Source: Protula sp. h YS-2021 (lineage: Eukaryota; Annelida; Polychaeta; Sabellida; Serpulidae). From it: 64,000 bases of DNA. The position numbers and the translations under genes were made by a program. The notes beneath the pieces are model-generated. The model did no database searches, was not told the DNA's origin, and was given only the letters and a program-made list of their open reading frames with translations. Below are positions 36,601 to 46,415 of the stretch, piece after piece. The stretch's first letter is position 1. Every line of letters begins with the position of its first letter. The stretch covers positions 22,493,642-22,557,641 of the forward strand of contig OX457031.1 in assembly GCA_949752745.1 (NCBI GenBank), written 5' to 3'.

Positions 36601-39600
36601 ACAAATTAACATCGTCCAATGCTTACAGACCTTCTGAACCATTAACTGTCAAGGACCGTAACTATGACAAATTATCACAACAGGATTACCGGGGTTATAA
36701 TCAATCATCTTCAAGCACAACTGCAGTACTCAACAGCAAAAATTTAAAATCTCTCGACAGAGAAAATGCTGCAAAACTGAAGCTGGAACAAGCAGAAAAT
36801 AGAGTAAAATCCCAAATAAGTTCAACTAAAGGAATAGCCGATGACGTCAGTAGTGTTGCTGGCTCTTCAGATGCCGACTTTGTAGTAACGGGAACTGGTG
36901 ATATCCTCAGACGTAAATCGAAGGCAGCCAAGCGGTTAGACAAGGTGCGCAATGCCGAGCTGCAGATGAAATCATTTGAAACACCCTATGAGCAATATGA
37001 AGACGAGTTCTACCGGCAACAAGACAGGTAAGTTAAACAAAATTTACCTGACTGGTGACAATGATAATGTTAGTTAGACTGTGTTAGTCATACCTCACAA
37101 CCTACCTATCTTACAGTAATTTGACAACTGTAACAACAACAGCATTGTAACTTCGAGAAATGACCATTGTCCGAAATATTAGCCCCAAATATTGTTCAAG
37201 ACCACGTATTAAAAGTATCAGAGAAGCAGTTAATAAAATATTGACTTGTCACATAGGCACATAAATTATATCTTGTCTAAAAACAAAGGCACACATGCCT
37301 TTAGAAATACAAAAACTATATGTTGCCTACTTTAAGACTAGCAGAGCTTGAAGATGGGGAAAAGAGTGAAGAAACGGACGATGAGGGAACTGCCAAGGGT
37401 TCATCGGAGTACTGGGGCGAGCCAAAGAGGCATTTTGGTATCAGATCAAGAAATGAAGGAAAATATTGGTCTGAACCCAAACATCATGTTGATAAAGGTG
37501 CTTCTATGAATCCTTAGATGTTATATATGCATGAAGTTAATTATTTGTATAACCAGATAAACTTTCCTACCAGACATGAATTTATACGTTGTTAAATGCG
37601 ATTGTCTTAATACACAAGTTCAAGGAATTATGCCATTTTATTCATTAAATTGTTCAAGTATCTTTAAAATTGATCAAATTCACTATAGGTATGTTGGACA
37701 TTACACTGATTTTTAAGCACAAATACCGCAAAATGTTTTATTATAGAGAGAAAGATCAAATTAAAACATATTTAGTTTGCTATTCTCTATCCATGCATCA
37801 TTGTGTTCCTTTTTCTTATATTTTGATCGTCGTTGTTGTTTTTGATTATCTTTTTATAGCATGTATTTTATCGTTAGCTGAAACGACTCAATGTTTTGCA
37901 TTTATTTCAATAGATGACTCTGAGAAACATTCGTCTGCAGCCAAGAGCGCTTTACTTGACGACGGTTTTAACAGCAGTGTCGTGGATCAAAAATGGTTCA
38001 GGTGTGTAACAACTGTTAATCAAAATAAGACGAGTGTCGTACCTGACGTTGTGACATCGGTGTCGTTTGTTTATAGAATGATGTTACTATTGCTACTTTT
38101 TTTCCATTTATACTGCGCGGGTGATCGCAACCATTATTAAAAGGTATGGATCCCGCTAATTTTCTGTCACAAGTGTTTTCCAAACCTTTCAGTATATACA
38201 CTGGTAAACGTTCCATTATCTTGATGAAAGAACAAAATGAAATTATCAAGACAAATTTCAAAACCAGTAAAAAATTAAGTAAGAGTATCATGTGACCGGA
38301 GTCCAGTGACACAACGTCATGGTAACGCCCTCACAGTGCTGAGTGAATTCTGCCACACAGTACTTTTATTATCTATCAGCGTATTTATAACTGAAAAATA
38401 AGTGCCCTAAAGTTACACTTAAGTTTCCTCATATGTAATAGTTTGTATGCCAGATTTTATATATCTTTTACATCTTGCACTGCACTTCAGTTTTGGAAGC
38501 ATTTTGTACTATTTTCATTTCTTTGAAATATATTTAGCTTAATTTCATTGCTTTAAGTAATATTACACCAGTGTTTATCTATGTACAGCTCTAAAATGCA
38601 GATAATAGATAGAGAATACAGAAAATATAAAACTAGCTGTGGTCTAGAGGTCGTAGTAGATAGCTGTTGTAGTTTTAAGTAATTACACTTTATAATAATT
38701 AAGATACCAGCAAATCGAATTCTTGGTCTTAGCAACGAAAAACTACGTGGCATTGATAATGTAATTGCTTGCCTGTTTAATGCACATACTGCTGTGTACT
38801 TACAGCACTGCAGTGTGTGTACACTGTAACAACCGGCTACTTTACCAGTTAATACATATGATTTTCATTCACTTTGATGTTGTTGCTTTTCAGTTATACG
38901 TTTAATTGTAATTTAGAAAACTAGAACAGGCCGTATGTAATCTCGGGGTTAGTTTTGAGTAGATTGCAACTTTTTTGTTTCCTTTTAATATCACATATTT
39001 CATTACTACGTCAACTTGAATTTGGAAGAGCGAAAACGAGGATATAATGAAACACTTTCTAAATAGTACTATATCGACTCACCTGATACATTGTTAGCTC
39101 GGTTATGTAGAGACACAAACCTGGGTTCATCTCAAGTTATTACTGTTCCTGCATGTATATGTGTCGTTTTGACAACAACTTGTGTTTAATCATTAAAAAA
39201 TTACAAGTCACTTTTACTTATTTTCATAATGATCTTAGCTTTACAGCCACATGTATTGGAGACTAGAAATAGTACAAAACATAAATTGAACCATTATATA
39301 TTACTTAATAATTTTGAATGCCGAATCTGTAAGACATAACACATGAAGTAAGTGATATTGATCTTTTTTGGGTGGGAATCGGTCATATCATACTCATAAC
39401 TAAGCTGAATCCTGTTATATAAGAAGGTATCTAATGCTACCCTTTGCAAGAACTATAAATAAAGGAAGGTAGCTCGCTATCGAAAGGAAAAACTAAGCAG
39501 ACAAATTTTGCGACGACACAGATAAAGAATAGAACTTTTTTGTAATGCAATATACGAAAGTTTTAAGTGCATATGTAGAAAATATATTTTTTGTTGCTTA

Positions 39601-42600
39601 ATTACATGGCAACGAAAAATCCGAAAAAAATTACATCAAATTTTCATGGCCTTTTACTTTGATATTTTGTCAATATTCAGTATTTACTGTTAGATATGCT
39701 GTACCACGTTATAGTACAATCTGCTCATTCCTTTGATACATACTAGTCAAGCGAATGAAAAAAATCTTTCCGAATGATTCGTTAAGGCTTTCGTACTTGC
39801 ATATACTATAGCTGTCCATATTTCTGTTGTTGTAAGTTATAAGAAATAGATTTGGATGTAATTTACAGACTCACCCCTATGTATTACTGGTAAGTTGTGA
39901 GCCACGCACTGCTTGTGTGCAATATGCAGTTATGCACGTTTTTCGCTTGGGGCATGTTCCCTTTAGGGTTTATTTGCACGATATTGCGACTAGTATGCAC
40001 GCTTGCAGTTCAAACAGAGCAACAGAGCTTTACAGGACTGTTCACTTAAGATCAATTTATAATTGATAACCCAGACGTATACTGCCCAAGACCAAACCAT
40101 TGACAGAAGAGTTCGTATAGGTTTATTTATTTTAAGAATATATTTAAAACTTTGTTTGATTTATATAGTCTACAAGATTAGCTTCAGAAAACATTCTGCC
40201 ATTTTCTTTTGCGTCGACTTTTTGCCTGCTTGTGCAAGATGAGAGTATAAATACTTTGATGGTCGTGATGATGCTGGTATATCCGGGCGATTTCTCACCA
40301 AAATGTGAAGTAGTTTTTTTTCAAGCAAAGTTTGCTTTTCGACTTTTTTCACAGACGACATCTTAATTTAAAACTGCTTGATTAAAGTGGTGCAGACACA
40401 AGCCAAATACAAGTTCTCGCTGTTCTCTGCAGTGCAGTTACATCGTTTCATTAATTCGTCAAGCTTATGAGGTAGCTAACCCAACCGACCTTTGTTCATA
40501 TATCTGCACCTTGTCTAATGTATGCTTAAACATTTCCTTTACTTGATAAACTGCAAGGGTCTCGTTGTTTATTTTTAACACAGTAACAGAGATCAGGACA
40601 ACAAATAACAAGGTGAACGTCTTGTTCAAATAGTGCCGATGTGCAAACACTCGAGATTATGTGACCAGCCTTGTAACAAGAACTTCATCGGAAAAATATA
40701 GAAAGCAGTTCTGAAAGAAGAAAATTCTCAAATTTATTTTTACATGCCCTTTTCCGTGGTTTGTTCGTGGTTTGTGAGCGGCTTGTTTATTAACTGTGTT
40801 GTTTTCAAAACATTCAACTGACCCTGAGAGGAAAAACTAACATTTTTTATTTATTATATTGCTGTGACATAATTAAAATGCTTACCAGCTCTTATACGCT
40901 ATCATTACCTCGGCAGAGAAATTTTAAATGTTAAGCTCTGTGTGGCTGAGCTAAAAAGAATACTTTTTAGCATGGATTGTTTGTTTATTTTTCACACTCC
41001 TAGTTTATTGTATCGACTGCCTTCATTGAATGAATTGTCTGTTATTAAAGTAATTAGACTGTCACAGAACAGTAGCAGTATTTATCGAAAATCTGTACTC
41101 TATCTAAAGAAAGTAAAAATTACATTTTAATATTGTCATTGTATACATAGTTCATCTGTTAATGAATGCCTTTATCTGTTAATTTTTATGCCTTTAGTTA
41201 ATTTGAAGTGTTTTTGGCATTTAAAAATTTAAAAAAATACAAGACAAGGGGAATTGTAGCCTTTGCTCTAAACTGTAATTAGATCTCTTTACTATTAGTT
41301 GTCATAATGTAGTGATAAGACATAAAATATAGAGCTTTATTCAAATAAAAAACTTCACTTGTTTTAAGCATTTTAATTTCCTCTTCTGCCTTTGGTGATT
41401 AGACTGTAAAGCAAAGGCTTGCCTTGATTTCTGCTTAATATTCAGTGTTACTCCTAATTAGGAAACAAAGTCGTATGTTTCAAATAAGACCAAGGAAATC
41501 TTTTATTGAAGGCTTGTTTTAATGCAAATCGGTGACATATTTTCATGTTCTATAGTTATTATTTCTCACTGTGGTGCGTTGTACCTCGGACACTATTACC
41601 TGTCATAAGCGTTGCTACTTTGATTAGCACTTGATGTCTTACACAGACAAAATGTTCCAACAATATTGTTATAATTTAATGCAGAGCGAGAATTTCGTTA
41701 CCGCAAGATATATTTTATCGAATCTTCTCTTTTATGACATCTTTTCTTATCTTTATAGATTTGTTCCTCTCCGTCATTAATTAAGGCATATTTTCTATTA
41801 AAAGCTGTGCGGTATTAAAAATAATTAGATAATTGTAAGGCATGTCAGTGGACTCGAGTTATTTACTTAAAATTGTTTTTATTAAACATGTTTTTACTAA
41901 ATGATTTCAGAAATGTCAAAAAAGAGGATGGAAAAATGCAAGATCGAAAGAAAACTTCAAATGAAATAACCATAGCTGAAGCCAAAGAAAAACTTCGTAA
42001 AAGTCAGGACTTCATACCAAAAAGTGATCTTGCAGATGAAAGATCAAAGCAATTCAGTGACAAAACATCAAGCAAGTCTAGTTCTACTGTTTTGGAAGAC
42101 TTCGAAAAAGACAAGAAAATAATAAGAGAATTGTTTGACAAACATATGCAAACTGGTCAAGACTTTGAGAAATCACAGAGACGTGTGCATTGGGATCAAC
42201 CGCACTCTAGAGTGAAAATAATGACACCTGAATCTGATCAGGGCCGCTTTCTTGTTCCCCTTGATCCAGCATCACAAAACCAAAACACTTTTAACTCTGC
42301 CACGAATATTTCTCCAAAAACCCTTTCTGAACGCACAGATTTTTCGGACATTGTTAAGGAAATGAAAGAAGCTTCGGGTTTGTATGAAGTACCAAAATTG
42401 TCAAAACCCGTAAGTAATTCCAAATTAGTTGCTTCGGATGTTCCTATAAAGGATGAAGCAGTGGACGATATGTATTTACCCCGTAGTATGGAAGAAAGGC
42501 AACAGATTGTGGAAAATATTATTGATAAGTATACGAAAGACTACAATCCAGACGGTGGTCCAGAGTTATCCAAGGCTAGCAAACAAGATGAAGGGGATAA

Positions 42601-43171
42601 CTCTACAACTGCCAGCCGTAGTTATTGCACAGAGAGGGATTTTTCACCGAAATCCTCTAGAATTCCAGTGCCAAGTCCGAGCCGGGTATCTAACTACAGT
42701 CTTTCGGCTACAAGTGATACACTCCCTGATTCTCAGTTGTTTTCAATTTCTTCACATATGCAAGACAGGCCAGATAAAAGTGCTATCCCCATTCGAAGCC
42801 CATCGAGAGAGTTAAAATCACGTAATCGATCTTTTCCTAACGATCTCAGTTCGGTCAAGGAGCCGCAAGTTTTTACATTTGACTCTAATAAATCTCAAGA
42901 TACGGACGAAAACTCCTGTACATCTTCAGGGAACGTCTCAAACAGATTGGGGTCTCAAAATGATTCCGCGAGTGCACCACCATCTAACCGCTGGGATAAG
43001 GACCCAATGAGAACCCATATTCCTATGAGGAGGGGAAGTGACGTAGAAATCAGGTACCGTCGAGACAGATCACATTCTAGAGAAAGTGGTAGCAGTATTG
43101 GAACAAGTAAAGAACTAGAAGATGTCGCTTTCAAATATACTGAAAAATCTCAACTTAGTATCAAAATCTGA
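18230..43171 (+). CDS. Very large disordered protein with central coiled coil, ten exons (~3,116 aa), unrecognised
   Basis: Coding exons: 18230-19994, 20340-21686, 22039-22157, 23901-24203, 24735-24851, 31812-31933, 32960-37027, 37337-37497, 37914-38001, 41911-43171. The sum is 9,351 nt, exactly divisible by three, and every junction is GT/AG with matching phase (1,1,0,0,0,2,2,1,2). The protein begins with a lysine-rich [10 protein letters not shown] tail, continues as a Ser/Thr-rich disordered N-terminus (1-~800), has heptad-rich coiled coil across exons 2-6 (about residues 850-1270), then a very long disordered region with a Tyr/Asp/Glu-rich stretch and degenerate SDKYKS repeats, and ends in a further Ser-rich tail. 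I do not recognise a family. The architecture suits a centrosomal, cytoskeletal or scaffold protein, but that is inference from shape only. AATAAA signals follow at 44104 and 44573. Confidence 0.85.
22039..31933 (+). CDS. Large coiled-coil gene, exons 3-6: core coiled coil
   Basis: Four short exons (119, 303, 117 and 122 nt) encode an almost uninterrupted charged helix with heptads: [11 protein letters not shown], then [54 protein letters not shown] and [17 protein letters not shown]. Phases are 0 at three consecutive junctions, which is common in elongated coiled-coil genes. The stretch between exons 5 and 6 is a 6,960-bp intron. An exon of phase 0/0 could be hidden in it, but I saw none. 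Confidence 0.8.
22158..23900. other. Intron 3 of the large coiled-coil gene
   Basis: A 1.7-kb intron. It contains a dispersed repeat near 22270-22360, a C run near 22727-22744 and a palindrome-rich patch at about 22850-23240. The open frame at 22968-23249 falls in that patch and is not supported as a gene. Confidence 0.6.
22850..23240. repeat. Palindrome-dense patch, motif GGAAGTTTCC / GGAACTTCC
   Basis: Short inverted motifs recur: AAGAATTTCTGGAAGCTTT near 22855, TTTCCTTTGAAATGTTCATT near 22962, GGGGAAGTTTCCATAGTACT near 23095, and AGAAGTTCTGGAAAAGTTCC near 23119. The pattern matches the other palindrome-dense patches in style but not in motif. Weaker than the others because the motif is short. 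Confidence 0.4.
24466..24502. repeat. (TTC)n microsatellite
   Basis: An uninterrupted run of about twelve TTC units within intron 4 of the large coiled-coil gene, with further TTC-rich sequence on both sides. Confidence 0.9.
25886..27301. repeat. Repeat element: direct-repeat flanks around a 139-bp array
   Basis: The block beginning GAATCGGTTTCCAGACATCT at 25886 and running to ACCTTGACCTTA (about 26004) is repeated at 27185-27301 with few differences (same order: TTTCCAGACAT, ACCAGCCAAACTTGGCACAT, CATCTGAAGTGG, CACCTGATAAA, ACCTTGACCTTA). The tandem array lies between the two copies. This suggests that one dispersed element has expanded internally, or that two copies bracket the array. Related ends (AAGTGGGTGTCATTTCGCTA, GAATTTCGGTCTAGT) continue at 27405-27590. 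Confidence 0.65.
26185..27184. repeat. 139-bp tandem repeat array, seven full units plus a partial
   Basis: Units begin TTATCTCGAAAACGGTAAGA at 26185, 26324, 26463, 26602, 26741, 26880, 27019 and 27158 (partial), an exact period of 139 bp. Each unit includes AGCAATTTTGACC, CCCCCTATACGACG, CCTTGACCTCCAGGTCA and AACCGGAAGTTGGCCC. Units differ at only a few positions, so the array is young or homogenised. The string TTGACCTCCAGGTCA is a near-palindrome resembling two nuclear-receptor half-sites; whether that means anything is unknown. Confidence 0.93.
28551..28790. repeat. Tandem duplication of a ~122-bp unit with TATA-like strings
   Basis: Copies begin TTCAACAGCCAACCT at 28551 and TTCAACAACCAACCT at 28673. 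Both share CGGCGGTTCGGTCTG, GTGTGTAAtACCTTTT, GGGGATTCCGCGAA and ACTCATAAAAG. After the second copy the sequence reads CGGGACTATCCGCTCTGTG. The CATAAAAG string with downstream initiator-like sequence resembles a promoter repeat of a retroelement or histone-like promoter, but no coding region is attached. I cannot name it. Confidence 0.6.
29627..29670. repeat. (GGAT)n microsatellite
   Basis: About ten GGAT units. The minus-strand open frame through it (29470-29772) encodes a run of His-Pro-Ser-Ile repeats that simply reflects the microsatellite. Confidence 0.9.
30851..30966. repeat. ~22-bp minisatellite (CACCACCTCACATTACA)
   Basis: Roughly five head-to-tail copies of a 22-23-bp unit, alternating between versions ending CATCAG and CAGTAG. 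It lies in intron 5 of the large coiled-coil gene. Confidence 0.8.
32960..37027 (+). CDS. Large coiled-coil gene, exon 7: 4.07-kb exon, mostly disordered
   Basis: The acceptor TTTGAACAG ends at 32959 and the donor GTAAGT starts at 37028. The apparent ATG at 32901 lies in the intron and is not a start. After a last coiled-coil segment ([17 protein letters not shown]) come an acidic Ser-rich region, a helical patch ([19 protein letters not shown]), and a Tyr/Asp/Glu-rich region at about 34200-34480 with runs such as [18 protein letters not shown] Lys/Arg-rich helix ([15 protein letters not shown]) follows, then degenerate repeats with SDKYKS/SDKYDS at about 35150-35430, and a conserved-looking end with [18 protein letters not shown]. 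The tyrosine-rich part is prion-like in composition. Confidence 0.88.
37337..43171 (+). CDS. Large coiled-coil gene, exons 8-10: C-terminal tail
   Basis: Exons 37337-37497, 37914-38001 and 41911-43171. Exon 8 encodes two similar pieces, [16 protein letters not shown] and [14 protein letters not shown], a small internal duplication. Its donor is GTGCTT, weaker than the others, but the phase fits exon 9 exactly. Exon 10 begins at ATTTCAG and runs to TGA at 43169-43171. The tail has helical segments ([19 protein letters not shown]-like [16 protein letters not shown]) and Ser-rich linkers with repeated IPxRSPSR / IPVPSPSR phosphosite-like motifs. Confidence 0.82.
38002..41910. other. Intron 9 of the large coiled-coil gene (~3.9 kb)
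   Basis: Donor GTGTGT at 38002, acceptor GATTTCAG ending 41910. AT-rich throughout with only short open frames and no clear repeat family or gene. Confidence 0.65.
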
Positions 43172-44103
43172 TATATTTTTTGAAACATAATTATTTAAAG
43201 TGCTTTTTTGTAAATATACCGAAGCTTAGAAGTTTTGGTATCTATTGTTCCTTGTTATTTTTATCATAGGTGTTTAATTAGTTGAAAGTTGAAAAGTATG
43301 CCTTTTTCAAATGTATTAATTGAATATGCTCGTTACGAATTTTGTTGATGCAGAGTTTGTGATCTCTGGTAGTGTATATGGTTTTAACTGAATATTTCCT
43401 CTGATAAAATTCAATAGAATTTTTTAAAATTTGTGCTTAGGTGTGCAAACTTTTTATACCTTTAATAGGGAAAAATTTATTGCTTTCTTCTGTTCAAGTG
43501 CCAGAATAATTATATCCTGAAACAGACAATACGCAGTCGAAATACGTTAGTTTGGTTTACATAAGCGTTTTCGATATTTCGACATTTCTACTTTAATTAG
43601 ACTTTAAGCTAATGACAAATAGTTTTTTACCAGAAAGCTTAGGTGTTTGATCAAGTTTTTGCTGTCGCAGTAGAATTTGTCAGTGTATCAGAAAGGTGTG
43701 TTATTTAAATGAAAAGACTATACGCTCATTGCATATATTATGTGAGGATTTGAAGTTTCCTGCTGGATACTAGGTAAAATACACAAGTGTGGAATGCTCA
43801 GTGCTCTACTGCATCCGTAAATGATTCCATGTAGTTCAAGAGAATCAAAATGCGATTTTAAACCATTTTGATATTTATATTATCACAAGATTTGAATGCA
43901 AGAATTACTTTATAATTATGTTCAGGTTTTTTAATTAAATTGATTATAGGAACCAAGTATCAATGTAAAATTACTGTTTTTGTGCAATTACAAAAAATTT
44001 GTATTAACTTGCAGGGCTTAATTGGTTTTAAGTCGAGCACTTACATATTAATGACTCTTTGTACGATTCATCTTACTGTACTTGTCTGTGATAGGAATTG
44101 TAA

Positions 44104-44109
44104 AATAAA
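44104..44109 (+). terminator. Candidate polyadenylation signal (AATAAA), large coiled-coil gene
   Basis: AATAAA 933 nt after the TGA. A second candidate lies at 44573-44578. The choice cannot be made from sequence alone. Confidence 0.35.
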
Positions 44110-45119
44110 CACATTTCCGTTATATTTGTTAGAAGTTAATATATGGTAAGTAAGTATAAAGCTGAATCTTGTAATGATTTTGTAAGTGATATAATTTAAG
44201 TATTTTATAAATTTAACTTTTTATTTGTTCTCTTGCAGCTTGTACTTTAAAATTAATTTTATTACGATAAAACTAATTGGCAACAACATTAGAATCTAGT
44301 TTATGTTCGCTTAGTTTACTGTCTAATGTTAAGATTTGATCCAGTTTAATGTTCAGTTTTAGTTATTGTAAAAACTTGCTGTCACATATTATGAATTTTG
44401 ATGTTTATTTGTTATATACCTAAATTGACATAAACATATGTAACATGTAAATATACACGAACATATGCGTATATCTTTGTTTGTCATACCCATTACTATA
44501 TTTATTTTTAATTTGTTCTTTTATAGTATACTGATATGTAGATTTATTACATATCAAAAATAATAGTATAAAAATAAATTTAAGTCGCAATCATTTAATC
44601 AGGTAATTTGTAGTGATTTTTGAGCGATTTTCTCATAAATACTATCTTTTCCCTTATTATCAGCAAACAGTTTTTATCGCGTCGGCTATGCAAAGAGGAA
44701 TGTTTCAACTTTCCAATGTCCTACTTTCCTTCTGCCAGCAACATGGCATTGTTGGGTGGTTGGACACGCAGTTAAATTCACGTTGGTGAGCTAGTATCCT
44801 CCAATCGGAAGAACCTGTTGCAACTCGCCTTGTAAAGTTGCAACCAGTATATTTCTATCTGTGTCCCTTATACAAGTGTTGGCGTGTTGCGACAACTTGG
44901 AACCGCTGATTTCACCCTCTGATACTGCAAATGAGTCGTCCATGTTGTCGTCACAGCGGCAGATTACCTGCTACGGGTACGCCACCTCAACACTGTGTTA
45001 GTTGGATCACCACCAGGGTGTAAGCATCCGTCATGTGGATGGTACGAGGCTTCCCTCCAACTTGAGCTTTAGTAGGGGTTTGTGCTTCGTTGCTACGTAA
45101 ATACACATAATTCTGTCAT

Positions 45120-45450
45120 CGACTCACGTATGATCACATGGTCAAATAGGTGTCGATGTCGTGACAGCAGTGACCCGGCACACTGAAGTGTTGTATCTAT
45201 ACGCAGCTCGATCACGTGGTCGATGACTACTGCGGGGTTCGTTCATGTCTCAGTCGCATTTCCAGTAACTGTGATATGGTGTCACGTGTCGCTGATGTCC
45301 CAGGTTGTGTATGCGACGAGTCGTCACTGTCACGACCCGTGGCCGTGGCGGCTGAGTCATGTGATGGGTCGCTTCTATCACGGGTCGTGTATGCAACGGG
45401 TCGTCACTGTCACAGCCCGTAACAGTGACCATCACGTGGCAGGTCGATTA
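45120..45450. repeat. Palindrome-dense GC-richer patch, motif GTCACTG / CAGTGAC / CACGTG
   Basis: Motifs recur in both orientations: GACAGCAGTGACCCGG near 45162, GATCACGTGGTCGATGAC near 45209, GGTGTCACGTGTCGCTGATG near 45278, GTCGTCACTGTCACGACCC near 45319, CGGGTCGTCACTGTCACAGC near 45398. The last two are copies of a ~80-bp segment. It is non-coding as far as I can see. Confidence 0.5.
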
Positions 45451-45731
45451 TGCTATTTTGATTCATATATCTATTCAGTATTTTGCTGCACATTTAAATG
45501 ACTTTTCAGTCTAATGTCACCATATTACCTGATACTGCAGGGATTTCTTAATAATTTCAGCTTCAGTATTTGACAGTAGTAACCTCAGGTTTGACTGAAC
45601 AATAAATAGAAATTCAGATAATCAATTAATTACTTAATGGTAGGAACATAAAACACTATGAGATCATGATGACCGAGTGGCGGCAATTAGGTCGACTCCG
45701 CGTAACGATACTATAAGCCGATGTTTTCGAA

Positions 45732-46116
45732 ATTAAAACTGAAGTATTTACTTTTTTGATGCTCATTTTTACAAGTAAAATATCTTGTAGACGCATAAGA
45801 CAGCCCTCGAATTATACCCGCCCACCTCCTCATCAGTTGGGATTGCTTGGTAAGATAAGTTGGGCATGATTCGATCACATGACTGCACAGACGCTGATTG
45901 GGCGGATGGTTGAAATCATTATGAACATGGTTATAGGGGCACATGTTAGAGGCACATATATCTGGCGGTTTATGCCGCAATTTTTTTTATGGATCGCGAT
46001 ATCCAATGTTATCACATTGGATATCACGATCCATCCATAAAAGTGATGGTTCCTACGCCTCCAAGATATTTTACTCATAAAAATGAGTATTAAGAAATTA
46101 AATACTTCAGTTTAAT
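45732..46116. mobile_element. Foldback/MITE element upstream of the eEF1B gene
   Basis: The ends read ATTAAAACTGAAGTATTTA and, inverted, TAAATACTTCAGTTTAAT. About 70 bp at each end are reverse complements, including CTCATTTTTA and GTAAAATATCTTG. A second hairpin sits inside at 45989-46035 (ATGGATCGCGATATCCAATG against its near-perfect complement, loop TTATCA). There is no open frame of note. It ends about 230 bp before the inferred eEF1B transcription start. Confidence 0.8.
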
Positions 46117-46346
46117 GTTGAGAGAGAGCTTTAAACTACACTGGAAATGGAGCAGCAAACCTTGTTCGGTCCGGTTTCTACAGTATTTTCGGACAAAAGT
46201 ATTGAAGATATTGAAGATTAAAGAAACTGAAGGAAACATTAAGTTTTCTGTCGCTGGTTGAACTTGTGTTTGGAAATATTTTTTAACAGTCCACATTTTA
46301 TGTCGAGCCATAATTACGTCATGTTATTTTTCGATAAAGGAACGCA

Positions 46347-46357
46347 CTTCCTTTTCC
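46347..46357 (+). promoter_or_regulatory. TOP-like pyrimidine tract at the inferred eEF1B mRNA 5' end
   Basis: CTTCCTTTTCC begins with C and is followed by GC-rich sequence, 69 nt before the start codon. Vertebrate eEF1B mRNAs are classic 5'TOP mRNAs whose translation is controlled by mTOR/LARP1 through such a tract at the cap site. The assignment here depends on transcription starting at 46347, which I infer but cannot see. Confidence 0.45.
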
Positions 46358-46415
46358 GCACCGGGTTTGCAAGAAAACACATGTTGTGACGTTTGTTCAG
46401 CAATATTTCATAACA

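Larger units (their letters stand above)
43172..46346. other. 3' UTR of the large gene and intergenic region before eEF1B
   Basis: AATAAA signals at 44104-44109 and 44573-44578 are candidates for the 3' end of the large gene. Beyond about 44700 base composition rises in GC, with a palindrome-rich patch at 45120-45450, then a compact inverted-repeat element at 45732-46116, just upstream of the eEF1B start region. No additional gene is supported. Confidence 0.6.

Noticed and set aside
45671..45722. tRNA-like string GACCGAGTGGCGGCAATTAG resembling a Leu/Ser A box
   Set aside because: No acceptor stem pairs around it and no B box follows at the right distance; at best a degraded fragment.
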